Positions 15,635 through 23,034 of a DNA stretch of 23,862 nt are shown here, in pieces; position 1 is the stretch's first letter; every line of letters begins with the position of its first letter. The stretch is from JBDHTS01 sp044220535 (GTDB lineage: Bacteria > Pseudomonadota > Alphaproteobacteria > Micavibrionales > Micavibrionaceae). The stretch is from the NCBI GenBank assembly GCA_044220535.1, contig JBGAQU010000040.1:1-23862 (forward strand), in the 5' to 3' direction. Under the pieces are notes generated by a model. That model saw only the letters and a list, made by a program, of their open reading frames with translations, had not been told where the DNA came from and ran no database searches. The translations under genes and the position numbers were made by a program.

Positions 15635-16600
15635 TTAGCGGATATACAGATCCACTTCGCTGTTGGTTGCATCCGCGCTCGGCGTGTAGGACAGGTCGAT
15701 CCGGTCCAGATCCATGCCCATCTCGGTAAGGGATCTCAGCACTCGTTCGGCGTCGCGGCGGGCCTTGGTGCTTTCGATGGCGACCTGGGCGGCGTTGCCC
15801 TTGCTGGGGTGGACGGCGACCAGCTCAAAGCGGGCGTCGGGATAGCGTTTCAGCGCTTCGCTGACAGCGATATAAACGGGTTGTTCGTAATCCACATTGG
15901 GGCGGTCGAAGCGGATTTTAACCAGCGGGCGCGGATTGCCTGTCGGCGCTGTCGCGGAAGAGGGCGGAGGCGGCGTCATGCCGTTTGCCGCGACCGGCGC
16001 ATTGCCAAAGCTGGCCAATTGAGTGTTGGAGAAGGGGCGGTTTGACAGGCTCTTGCCGAACATGCTGCCTGTTTCGATCGCCAGTGACAGGGTGCGCAGG
16101 TTGTCGCGCTCCGTGTTCATATAGGCGGTGGTGCGGGTGATGTCGTCATTTACGTTGTTCAGCAGGCGTTCAATGACGACATTGGTGTTGTTGATCGAAT
16201 CTTCCATTTGCGCCAGCTTTACATGGTCTTCCTCAATCGCGCCGGACAGGCTATAGGTCGCGCGGACCGTTTCCTGCAGGTAGGAAGAATGGGAGGCAGC
16301 ATTGGTGATCTGCAGCGACAAATCGTTCAGTAGAGAGATGTTACCGCCCAGCTGTTCCAGTTTCTGGCGGGCAACAGCAAATTTCTGGAGCAGGCGCGGG
16401 TTGCCAGGTGTGGTGCCGGATTGCAGCTGCGTGCTGATGGTGGCGATGCTGGCGTAGTATTCGGCGGCCTGCATCTGGTCTTTGTTTCTTCACTCGTTGG
16501 CGAGCGCTTCGGCCAGCTTGGCCACCTTGCTCTGCACATCGAACAGTTCCTTACGGAGGCTGTCGATCTTACGGCCGACGACGGTTTCGCCTCTTTTCAT
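15635..16600 (-). pseudogene. OmpA-like envelope protein, main (3') part of a broken gene
   Basis: Periplasmic coiled-coil protein ending in an OmpA-like domain, expected to bind peptidoglycan. The longest open part starts at the ATG at 16474 and gives 279 residues. The first 130 are helical (SSYLQETVR, EEDHVKLAQMEDSINNT, LLNNVNDDITRTTAYM), followed by a Pro-rich linker and an OmpA-like domain from VKIRFDRPNVDY to EVDLYIR. Upstream in the same frame, after an in-frame TGA at 16492-16490, lies MKRGETVVGRKIDSLRKELF...LAEALANE, starting at 16600. That reads as the natural continuation of the coiled coil, so the TGA interrupts one gene. A one-base deletion plus a one-base insertion giving ...ANEVKKQDQMQ would explain the region equally well. 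The signal peptide lies in yet another frame. Confidence 0.7.
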
Positions 16601-16836
16601 CGTAGTAGGATCTGCTCCATGACATCGGCCGGGTTCACGACCGGGGCCGGTGACGGCTTGTTGTATACCTTGCTTTGCAGGCCTTCCGGCAGGGGATCGT
16701 TGGTGATGACCAGAGCGGGCGGGTTTTCAGCCGCGCCGGCCACTGGCACAACCATTACAGGCGCCAGCAAGGCTGTCGCCGTGATCACCAGGCCGCTGGC
16801 GCTGCGCAGCGTAAAACCGATGGGTTTGCGTTTCAT
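16597..16836 (-). pseudogene. OmpA-like envelope protein, signal-peptide (5') fragment
   Basis: The ATG at 16836, preceded by GCGGGAA, opens MKRKPIGFTLRSASG, a basic amino end followed by a hydrophobic core and the likely cleavage site VAGAA/E: a Sec signal peptide. The mature stub runs through PPALVITNDPLPEGL to DVMEQILLR and stops at TGA (16599-16597). That stop overlaps the ATG (16600-16598) of the next frame, which carries the coiled coil and OmpA-like domain. One missing base just before 16600 would fuse the two into a single exported protein of about 400 residues. A genuine ATGA-coupled pair is less likely, because the second part would then lack any export signal. Confidence 0.65.
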
Positions 16837-17015
16837 TATATTCCCGCAGGTTAACCGAAAAAAAGATACGGTATACGTCAAAGCTTTTAAGCATCCTGAC
16901 CGGAGAAGTCAAGGTCCCTGTCAAAATCGCCCCAAAAGGGCAACCGAGTCAATAACAAGAGTACGTTTTCCAAAAAATGCACAAGCCTTCTCTTTTAATT
17001 ATACGGTAAAATAAC

Positions 17016-17044
17016 TTGCAAGATCAAAGCCTATCGCGTAAGGT
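17016..17044 (+). promoter_or_regulatory. Weak candidate promoter of tRNA-Arg(ACG)
   Basis: TTGCAA, 17-base spacer, TAAGGT, ending 24 bases before the tRNA. Only three of six bases match the -10 consensus. Confidence 0.25.
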
Positions 17045-17067
17045 CTGGCCGTTCAAAACCTCAGCAT

Positions 17068-17143
17068 GCACCCGTAGCTCAATAGATAGAGCATCTGACT
17101 ACGGATCAGAAGGTTTGGGGTTCGAATCCCTACGGGTGCGCCA
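17068..17143 (+). tRNA. tRNA-Arg (anticodon ACG)
   Basis: The acceptor arm GCACCCG pairs with CGGGTGC, followed by discriminator G and an encoded CCA. The D arm is GCTC...GAGC. The anticodon arm TCTGA/TCAGA closes the loop CTACGGA, giving anticodon ACG. This is normally edited to ICG and reads CGU, CGC and CGA. The T arm is GGGGT/ATCCC around the TTCGA-type loop. It is 76 bases including CCA and divergent from the OmpA-like gene. Confidence 0.96.
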
Positions 17144-17175
17144 TTTCCCTAAAATCAGTATTTTGTCATATCTTT

Positions 17176-17188
17176 CCGGCACCGCCGG
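17176..17188 (+). terminator. Possible terminator hairpin after tRNA-Arg(ACG)
   Basis: CCGGC-ACC-GCCGG, a five-base GC stem 32 bases past the tRNA, followed by TCTATATTAT instead of a clean T-run. Weak. Confidence 0.28.
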
Positions 17189-17365
17189 TCTATATTATGA
17201 TAATAAAAATAAGGCTTGCTGGTTAATGATACGGCTATGATTCGTTTTTTGTCCTGAATGAAGAATATAGTTCCTGACCAGATATCGACGACAGAGCCAT
17301 TTTATGTTGAAGATGTTGTTCTCTAGCCGAGCTTATTCAGCCAACTATCAAGGGACGTGCTCTCA

Positions 17366-19201
17366 GTGCGGTCTGTATTGCTCTTTTTCAGGCGCCGTAT
17401 GGCTGCCGCTCATGCGTTTTTAAGTCAATGGTACGCCAATCCGGCCCTGTTGCGCCGCACCTTGCGCGAAAGCCAGACGGCGCAAGCCCTGCTTTGTGTT
17501 CCTTTGGGTATTATTGTCAGCCTGATTACGATCCTTCTGCATGAGGCCGTAACGATGGCCCAGTACTGGGCCTTTGCCCTGACAACGACAGGGGATCTAA
17601 GCGCGGCAAAACCTACGGACATCCTTCGTATACTGGGCGTACCCGTTGCTGGCGGCGCCTGTCTGGGGCTTATTTTATGGGGCCTGAAACGCTGGCGTTC
17701 CGGGGATATTGTCGATCCGATTGAGGCGAATGCCATTTACGGGGGGCGTATGTCGGTGCTGGATAGCATGCGCCTGGCCTTTACTGCCCTGGTTTCAAAT
17801 GCCGCAGGCGCTTCAGTGGGGATGGAGGCAGCCTATACACAGATGGGCGCCTGCGCCACGTCCCGTATCGGCAAGATGCTTCAGTTGCGGCGGGAGGATA
17901 TGAGGGTATTAGTGGCAGCCGGGGCGGCTGCAGCTATTGCCACGGCTTTTAACGCACCACTGGCAGGGGCGTTTTACGGATTTGAACTGGTATTAAGCAC
18001 CTATACTATAGCAGCTCTGCCACAAGTTGCCGTCTGCGCCCTGACAGGCGCCTTGTTTTCCCGGTTGATTACATCCGGAGAACAGATTTTTTCATTGCCC
18101 GTGACTATGACCTCTATCCCGCTTTGGGATTATCCGTTGTTTGTGGCCATGGGAATTTATTCGGCCCTGATCGGCATCGCCACGATGAAATCGGTAACGC
18201 ATTGCGAGCATGCGGTGCGACGCCTAAAGGTTCCGGAATGGATGCGGCCCGCGTTAGGCGGCCTGTTTCTCGGAATCATTGCTATCGCGTTTCCGCAAGT
18301 TCTGGGCAGCGGGCAGGGGGCAATCAATGAACATTTGCAGACACATTGGCCGCTTCTTTTATTATGCGGGCTGCTGGTCGCAAAAATCGCCGCATCAGCC
18401 ATTTGCCTGGGCTCAGGCTTCCGCGGTGGCCTTTTTAGCGCGGCATTGTTTATCGGCTGCTTGTTCGGGCAGATCTGCGGCACGGTTGCCGCCTCCGTTT
18501 TGCCTGACGCCAATGGTCAGATGGAGGTTTTTATCCTGGTCGGGATGGGCGCCGTCGCAGCGTCGATCATCGGCGCGCCGGTGACGATGGTGCTTCTCGT
18601 ACTGGAAATGACAGGAAGTTTCCCGGCAACGACAGCTGTGTTCGTCGGCGTGCTCGTCGCCTCTATTATTACGCGTGCGACCTTCGGCTATTCCTTCTCC
18701 ACCTGGCGGTTTCATCTGCGCGGCCTGCGGATCATGAACGCCCATGATATCGGATGGATCAGGGATCTGAAGGTGGACGGTTTTATGCAGACCGGGCAGA
18801 GGATGGTGCAGGAGACGCTTTCGGTCGCGCAGCTGCGCGCCGATATGCCGCCCGGCATCGCACGGAAAATTTTCGTCATCGACGGTTTCGGGAATTATCA
18901 GGGCATTATAGATGTCGCCGACCTGCACGGGCATGACCTGGATCAGAACGCCGCTACGCTTTCGGCAAAAGAGATTGCAAAGGCTGATACTTATTTCCTG
19001 ATGCCGCACCAAAATATCAAAGACGCACTCGACATGTTCGCGGCTTCGGCAGAAGAGGATTTGCCTGTGGTGATTTCATCGGAAGACAGGCGGATGGTCG
19101 GGCATATCGCCGAATCCTATGCGCTTAAACGGTATACGCAGGAACTGGAGGCGCGAAACCTGGCCCAGTCCGGTTCCGGCACGCCTGTTAGCTTTTCCTA
19201 A
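17366..19201 (+). CDS. CLC-family chloride channel/transporter with CBS-like tail
   Basis: Inner-membrane anion transporter of the CLC fold with many membrane spans, followed by a degenerate CBS-like cytoplasmic tail from about residue 460. The product has about 611 residues. I prefer the GTG at 17366, ten bases after AGGGA; GTG 17357 and ATG 17399 are alternatives. CLC landmarks are FNAPLAGAFYGFE, GSGFRGGLFSAALF and GAPVTMVLLVLEMTGSF. The usual GREGP motif reads GMEAA, keeping the gating glutamate (codon 17825-17827). The GSGIP filter motif is replaced by SGDIVDPIEANAIYGG. The inner proton-pathway glutamate of CLC-ec1 (second E of IIEE) is a leucine here (codon 17987). It stands alone between a tRNA and the secretion genes. 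Confidence 0.9.
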   Translation: MRSVLLFFRRRMAAAHAFLSQWYANPALLRRTLRESQTAQALLCVPLGIIVSLITILLHEAVTMAQYWAFALTTTGDLSAAKPTDILRILGVPVAGGACLGLILWGLKRWRSGDIVDPIEANAIYGGRMSVLDSMRLAFTALVSNAAGASVGMEAAYTQMGACATSRIGKMLQLRREDMRVLVAAGAAAAIATAFNAPLAGAFYGFELVLSTYTIAALPQVAVCALTGALFSRLITSGEQIFSLPVTMTSIPLWDYPLFVAMGIYSALIGIATMKSVTHCEHAVRRLKVPEWMRPALGGLFLGIIAIAFPQVLGSGQGAINEHLQTHWPLLLLCGLLVAKIAASAICLGSGFRGGLFSAALFIGCLFGQICGTVAASVLPDANGQMEVFILVGMGAVAASIIGAPVTMVLLVLEMTGSFPATTAVFVGVLVASIITRATFGYSFSTWRFHLRGLRIMNAHDIGWIRDLKVDGFMQTGQRMVQETLSVAQLRADMPPGIARKIFVIDGFGNYQGIIDVADLHGHDLDQNAATLSAKEIAKADTYFLMPHQNIKDALDMFAASAEEDLPVVISSEDRRMVGHIAESYALKRYTQELEARNLAQSGSGTPVSFS

Positions 19202-19349
19202 CGAATTTCCGCCTGTATTCACAAAAAATTAATAAAGTATTGGCCACAATGGGCCTAAGGTCTTATGCTTTTGTTTAACATTTGGGCTTATCCTAATCTC
19301 GTGCGACGTTGTTTTCACACTCTATAAGTACGAATGAACTGTACCCGCC

Positions 19350-20207
19350 ATGAAGTTTGAGTCGATAAACAAATCCGCCCCTCCCAAGGCGCCTGCCGGC
19401 TCCAAAGCCCCGCCGCCTCCAATAGGCGGGCGAGAGCTTGTCGCATTAAACCAGGGCAATTTGACCACGGATCAAGCATCGGCCACGCCGGGTGTTGGCC
19501 GTATCGGCGAACGCCTGGTGGCAATGGGGCTGATTACGGTCGATCAGCTGAATGTCGCCCTGCAGGAAAAGAAAGTCAGCGGCAAGCTGCTGGGCGAAGT
19601 GCTGGTCGATCTTGGATTCCTGGATGACGATGCGCTGACAAAATTCCTGGCCGAAAGTTCGGGCTTCGAGGTTTTTGACCCCAAACACACTATCCTTGAT
19701 GGCGATGCCCTGTCGCTGGTTGAAAAGCAGATGGCGCTGCGCTATCAGATCCTGCCGGTTTCCTTTAAGGAAGATGAGCTTGTGATTGCGATGTCGGATC
19801 CGTACGACGTTATCGCGATCGATACGGTCCGCCGCATCATCCCCAAAAACGTTACGATCCGCCCTGTGGTGTCCACGCCGCACGTGCTGTCGGAAGCGAT
19901 CGATGCCGCCTATGGTTATGCCAGCTCCATCAACGCGATTTTGCGCGAACTTGAAGCCGGCGATAAAGACACGCCGGATCTGTCCAATCTGTCGGAAGGC
20001 GAGGCGTATTCCCACCCGATCGTCCGTCTGGTGAACGCGTTGGTCGCGGACGCCGTGAAAATCGGCGCATCGGATTTGCACTTTGAACCGGAAGAAACTT
20101 CGTCCGCCTGCGTTATCGTCAGGACGGCGTGTTGTTTACCGCCCAGATCCTGCACAAGCAGCACTGGAGCGCGATTTCACAGCGTATCAAGATCATGTGT
20201 AACATGA
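19350..20207 (+). pseudogene. GspE/PilB-type secretion ATPase, amino-terminal part before a frameshift
   Basis: Amino part of a type II secretion/type IV pilus assembly ATPase. Residues 1-45 are a Pro/Ala-rich leader. Residues 51-110 hold two MshEN-like repeats (RIGERLVAMGLITVDQLNVA and LLGEVLVDLGFLDDDALTKF), the amino-terminal module of GspE/MshE, which in some members binds c-di-GMP. Residues 111-249 run into the conserved SHPIVRLVNALVADAV and SDLHFEPEE that begin the ATPase core. After Thr250 (20097-20099) the frame is lost: codons to 20207 are out of frame and unlike the family. One missing T at 20099-20100 would restore the FVRLRYRQDG motif in the next frame. No strong ribosome site precedes the ATG. 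Confidence 0.8.
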
Positions 20208-21169
20208 ACATCGCTGATAAAATGTCACCGCAGGACGGACGCTTTGGCATCAATGTCGGCGGACGGATGGTCGATTTCCGGGTGTCGTCGCTGCCGACCG
20301 TGTTTGGCGAGAACATCGTCATGCGGGTTCTGGACCAGAGCCAGAGCATCGTGCCGCTGGAAAACCTGGGTTTCAGTGAACGCAACATGGAGATCATCAC
20401 CTGGGCGCAGAACAAGCCTGAGGGCATTATCATCGTCACCGGCCCGACGGGTTCAGGCAAGACCACATCTCTGTATTCGATGCTGAACGAGATCAACAAC
20501 GTTGAAGTCAACATTCAGACGCTGGAAGATCCGGTGGAATATTCGCTGCCCATGATTCGGCAAACGCCTATCCGTGAAGGGGTGCTGGAATTCGGCGATG
20601 GTATCCGCGCGCTTCTTCGTCAGGATCCTGACATTATCTTTATCGGGGAGATCCGGGACGGCACAACGGCCGAGATGGCGCTGAAAGCCGCCATGACGGG
20701 TCACCAGGTTTACACCACGCTCCATACCAATGATTCCTTCGGCGCCATTCCGCGTCTATTCGACCTGGGCCTGAAGCCGGGCATGGTGGCAGGCGCGATT
20801 ATCGCAGTATTCGCCCAGCGTCTTGCGCGTAAGGTTTGCAAGGAGTGCAGGGAAGATCATGTGGCGGATGCCGAAGAATGCAGAATACTGGGTGCCGACC
20901 CGGCAAATCCGCCCACGATTTATAACGCGAAGCAGGGTGGTTGTCAGGCCTGTAAAGGGCAGGGATACAAGGGCCGGATCGCGGTTGCCGAGATCCTGAC
21001 CTTTGATGACGATATGAACACTTTGCTGGCTGCAAACGCCAACAAGGCGGAGTTAAGGACGCTTGCTGTACAAAAGGGCTTCAAAAGTATGAAGGATGAT
21101 GGCATTCTAAAGATACTCGAGGGCATCACGACCATCGAGTCCGTCTCTAAAGTCGTCAGCCTGATTTAA
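20099..21169 (+). pseudogene. GspE/PilB-type secretion ATPase, carboxy-terminal catalytic part after the frameshift
   Basis: Continues the ATPase in the -1 frame from TTC at 20099 (FVRLRYRQDGVLFTAQ). All catalytic elements are intact: Walker A GPTGSGKTTSLYS, Walker B-region RQDPDIIFIGEIRD, His box GHQVYTTLHTND, and a CxxC...CxxC zinc site (VCKECRED and GGCQACKG). Joined to the amino part by restoring one base, the whole protein would be 606 residues, a normal length. It should form the hexameric cytoplasmic motor that drives pseudopilin or pilin assembly through the platform protein encoded 50 bases downstream. Whether the carboxy part is translated on its own is doubtful, as no ribosome site lies near an internal start. 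Confidence 0.85.
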
Positions 21170-21207
21170 TTCCTTTTCTTTCCGGCATCCGCAGTCCTTA
21201 GATTCAC

Positions 21208-21213
21208 AGGGGA
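21208..21213 (+). promoter_or_regulatory. Shine-Dalgarno pointing to an ATT start
   Basis: AGGGGA six bases before ATT at 21220. It is the only ribosome site in place to begin the conserved amino end of the GspF-like protein. Confidence 0.5.
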
Positions 21214-21219
21214 ACGGCC

Positions 21220-22437
21220 ATTCAAAGATATAAGTATAGAGCCCTCAATAATCGCGGGCGTTCTGTAAAGGGCGTTATTTCGGCGGCCAATGAGGTTGAT
21301 TTATATAAGCAGCTTCAGAGCGCTGGCCTGGAAATGGTCAAGTGCGCCCCGATGGAGAAGAGCAAGGGTATCTTCGGCGGCAAGGTCTTTCGTAAAAAAA
21401 TCAAGATTCGCGACCTGATCCAGCTTTTCATCCATCTTGAGCAGATGCAAAGCGCGGGCGTGCCCATGCTGGAATCGCTGGGCGATATCCGCGACACCAG
21501 TGATCATGACCATTTGCGTGACGTTATGACCGATATTCACCGTGACGTGTCGGAAGGCAGCTCCTTGTCCGAAGCCATGGCGCAACATCCGAAAGTGTTT
21601 ACCAGCCTTTATACGTCGCTGGTCGGCGCGGGTGAGGAAACGGGTGACCTGACATCGTCCTACAATCAGTTGATCAAATACCTGAAATGGGTCGACAAGA
21701 TGCAGGCCAAGGTGCGGAAAGCCACGCGCTATCCGACCATCCTGGTTCTGGTCATTATATTGACCATCACGGTCATGATGGGCTTCGTCGTGCCACAGAT
21801 CGTCGACTTTATCCGTAATATGAAGATGGATCTGCCGATTTATACCACCGCCCTGATCGCAACGTCTGACTTCTTCGCGGCATATTGGTGGCTGGTGCTG
21901 GGCGGGCCGGTCGTTCTGTTTATTCTTTACAAGATTCTTCGCAAGTTGTCGGATGAACTGGCGTACCGGTTTGACTTGTGGCTGCTCAGCGCGCCTGTGT
22001 TTGGTCAGTTGATCCGGAAAATCAATATTGCCCGCTTTTCCCAAACCTTTGGCGCGATGTTTGCGAGCGGCATCGATGTTCTCAAGGCTTTATCCAACGC
22101 CCGGACCACGGTTGGTAACCTTGCCCTTATCGATGCACTGGAAGGCGTTGAGGATCAGGTGCGAAACGGCAGCCCGCTATCAGAATCATTCAATGCGTCG
22201 GGTGAGTTTCCCAGCCTGGTTATCCGTATGTTGAAAGTGGGCGAAGAATCGGGCAAGTTGACAGAAGTGCTGGATCAGGTGTCGGATTTCTACACGGCAG
22301 ACGTGGATGAAGCTGTTGAAGGTCTTATCGCTATGATCGAGCCTTTCCTTACCGCCGTGCTTGGTGGTATGATATTGTGGATTGCCGTGGCCGTCTTCGG
22401 TCCTATCTACGGCAGCTTTGACAAACTTGATATGTAA
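21220..22437 (+). CDS. GspF/PilC-type inner-membrane platform protein, probable ATT start
   Basis: Inner-membrane platform of a type II secretion or type IV pilus-like machine; it contacts the ATPase and the growing pseudopilus. Two T2SSF domains are visible, each with an amphipathic helical bundle. Membrane spans are at about 172-197 (ILVLVIILTITVMMGFVVP), 210-235 (WWLVLGGPVVLFILYK) and 372-397 (FLTAVLGGMILWIAVAVF). The first ATG is at 21334, but the frame is open upstream and encodes RYKYRALNNRGRSVKG and then VDLYKQLQSAGLEMV, the standard GspF amino end (YKALDxxGxxxxGxI...L...GL). No ATG, GTG or TTG lies between the TAG at 21199 and that segment, so initiation is probably at ATT 21220, giving 405 residues, the usual length. 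It precedes the PilM/GspL-like gene by 24 bases. Confidence 0.85.
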   Translation: MQRYKYRALNNRGRSVKGVISAANEVDLYKQLQSAGLEMVKCAPMEKSKGIFGGKVFRKKIKIRDLIQLFIHLEQMQSAGVPMLESLGDIRDTSDHDHLRDVMTDIHRDVSEGSSLSEAMAQHPKVFTSLYTSLVGAGEETGDLTSSYNQLIKYLKWVDKMQAKVRKATRYPTILVLVIILTITVMMGFVVPQIVDFIRNMKMDLPIYTTALIATSDFFAAYWWLVLGGPVVLFILYKILRKLSDELAYRFDLWLLSAPVFGQLIRKINIARFSQTFGAMFASGIDVLKALSNARTTVGNLALIDALEGVEDQVRNGSPLSESFNASGEFPSLVIRMLKVGEESGKLTEVLDQVSDFYTADVDEAVEGLIAMIEPFLTAVLGGMILWIAVAVFGPIYGSFDKLDM

Positions 22438-22461
22438 TCCGTCGAACAGGCTCACCTTATT

Positions 22462-23034
22462 ATGGCTCTTTCATTTCTTACTCCATCAAGGACAGTCCTG
22501 CTCATCGGTGATGAGACGTTGTCGGTATATAATGTGACCTTCAACCAATCAAAGCTGGCAGGAGCTGTTTCATGGAATGCCGATGATTTTGAGGAGCGCG
22601 TAACGCGCCTGATCCGGCATGACTGTAACAGCAAGCCGATTCTTCTTCTGAACGATATGACGGACCAGCATTTCAAGGGCGGCCAGCGCATGCCCAAGAT
22701 CAGCATCATGGACCGCCAGAGCGTGCTGGAGAGAAAGCTGCAGGTTGCGTTCCCGAATTACCCCATTCGCGGCGCGCTGCAGATCAAGCAAAGCAAAAAG
22801 GACGCGCTCGAAAACCGTGAGGGAGCGAGCAGCGAAGCCACCGCGAAAAGTGGCGGCGGCCTGTTTCTGTTTTCCGGCATTCCGATGTCGGAGCCGATCG
22901 CCAAGGCGATCAATGTGGCGAAGCGGTCCATGGCGTCGATCACCGGCCTGGTTTTGTTGCCTGTTGAGGCAGCGGCCTGGTTTTGTTGCCTGTTGAGGCA
23001 GCGGATATGGTGGCCTCGCTTTCGGCAAAGCTGA
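22462..23034 (+). pseudogene. PilM/GspL-like actin-fold protein, part before a tandem duplication
   Basis: Amino part of a large cytoplasmic-plus-periplasmic assembly protein. It opens MALSFLTPSRTVLLIGDETL, where VLLIGDETLSVYNV resembles the first phosphate-loop strand of the actin-like PilM/GspL domain. The sequence then passes through VLERKLQVAFPNYP and a low-complexity linker (ENREGASSEATAKSGGG) to SMASITGLVLLPVEAA. At that point a 29-base direct duplication (second copy 22974-23002) shifts the frame, and the open frame ends at 23034 with unrelated, Trp/Cys-rich residues. The ATG at 22462 has only a weak ACAGG. It is the third gene of the secretion/pilus cluster. Confidence 0.7.
22945..23002. 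repeat. Exact 29-base tandem duplication inside a coding region
   Basis: Copy one is 22945-22973 and copy two is 22974-23002, identical, with identity extending one base left and two bases right into the flank. Because 29 is not a multiple of three, it shifts the reading frame. Deleting one copy rejoins the protein as SITGLVLLPVEAADMVASLS. Confidence 0.97.

Noticed and set aside
16490..16492. TGA read as tryptophan or selenocysteine in the OmpA-like gene
   Set aside because: TGA ends several intact genes here (pncB, DAHP synthase, lpxK, spoVR) and tryptophan is encoded by TGG throughout. There is no SECIS-like context and no selenoprotein homology.
14306..17143. A genomic island bounded by the two tRNA-Arg genes
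   Set aside because: The two tRNAs differ in sequence and face opposite ways. I found no direct repeat of either 3' end and no integrase or mobile gene between them.
20090..20104. Programmed -1 frameshift in the secretion ATPase gene
   Set aside because: The in-frame codons around the break (GAA GAA ACT TCG) do not form a proper X-XXY-YYZ slippery heptamer, I see no clear downstream stem, and the family is not known for recoding.
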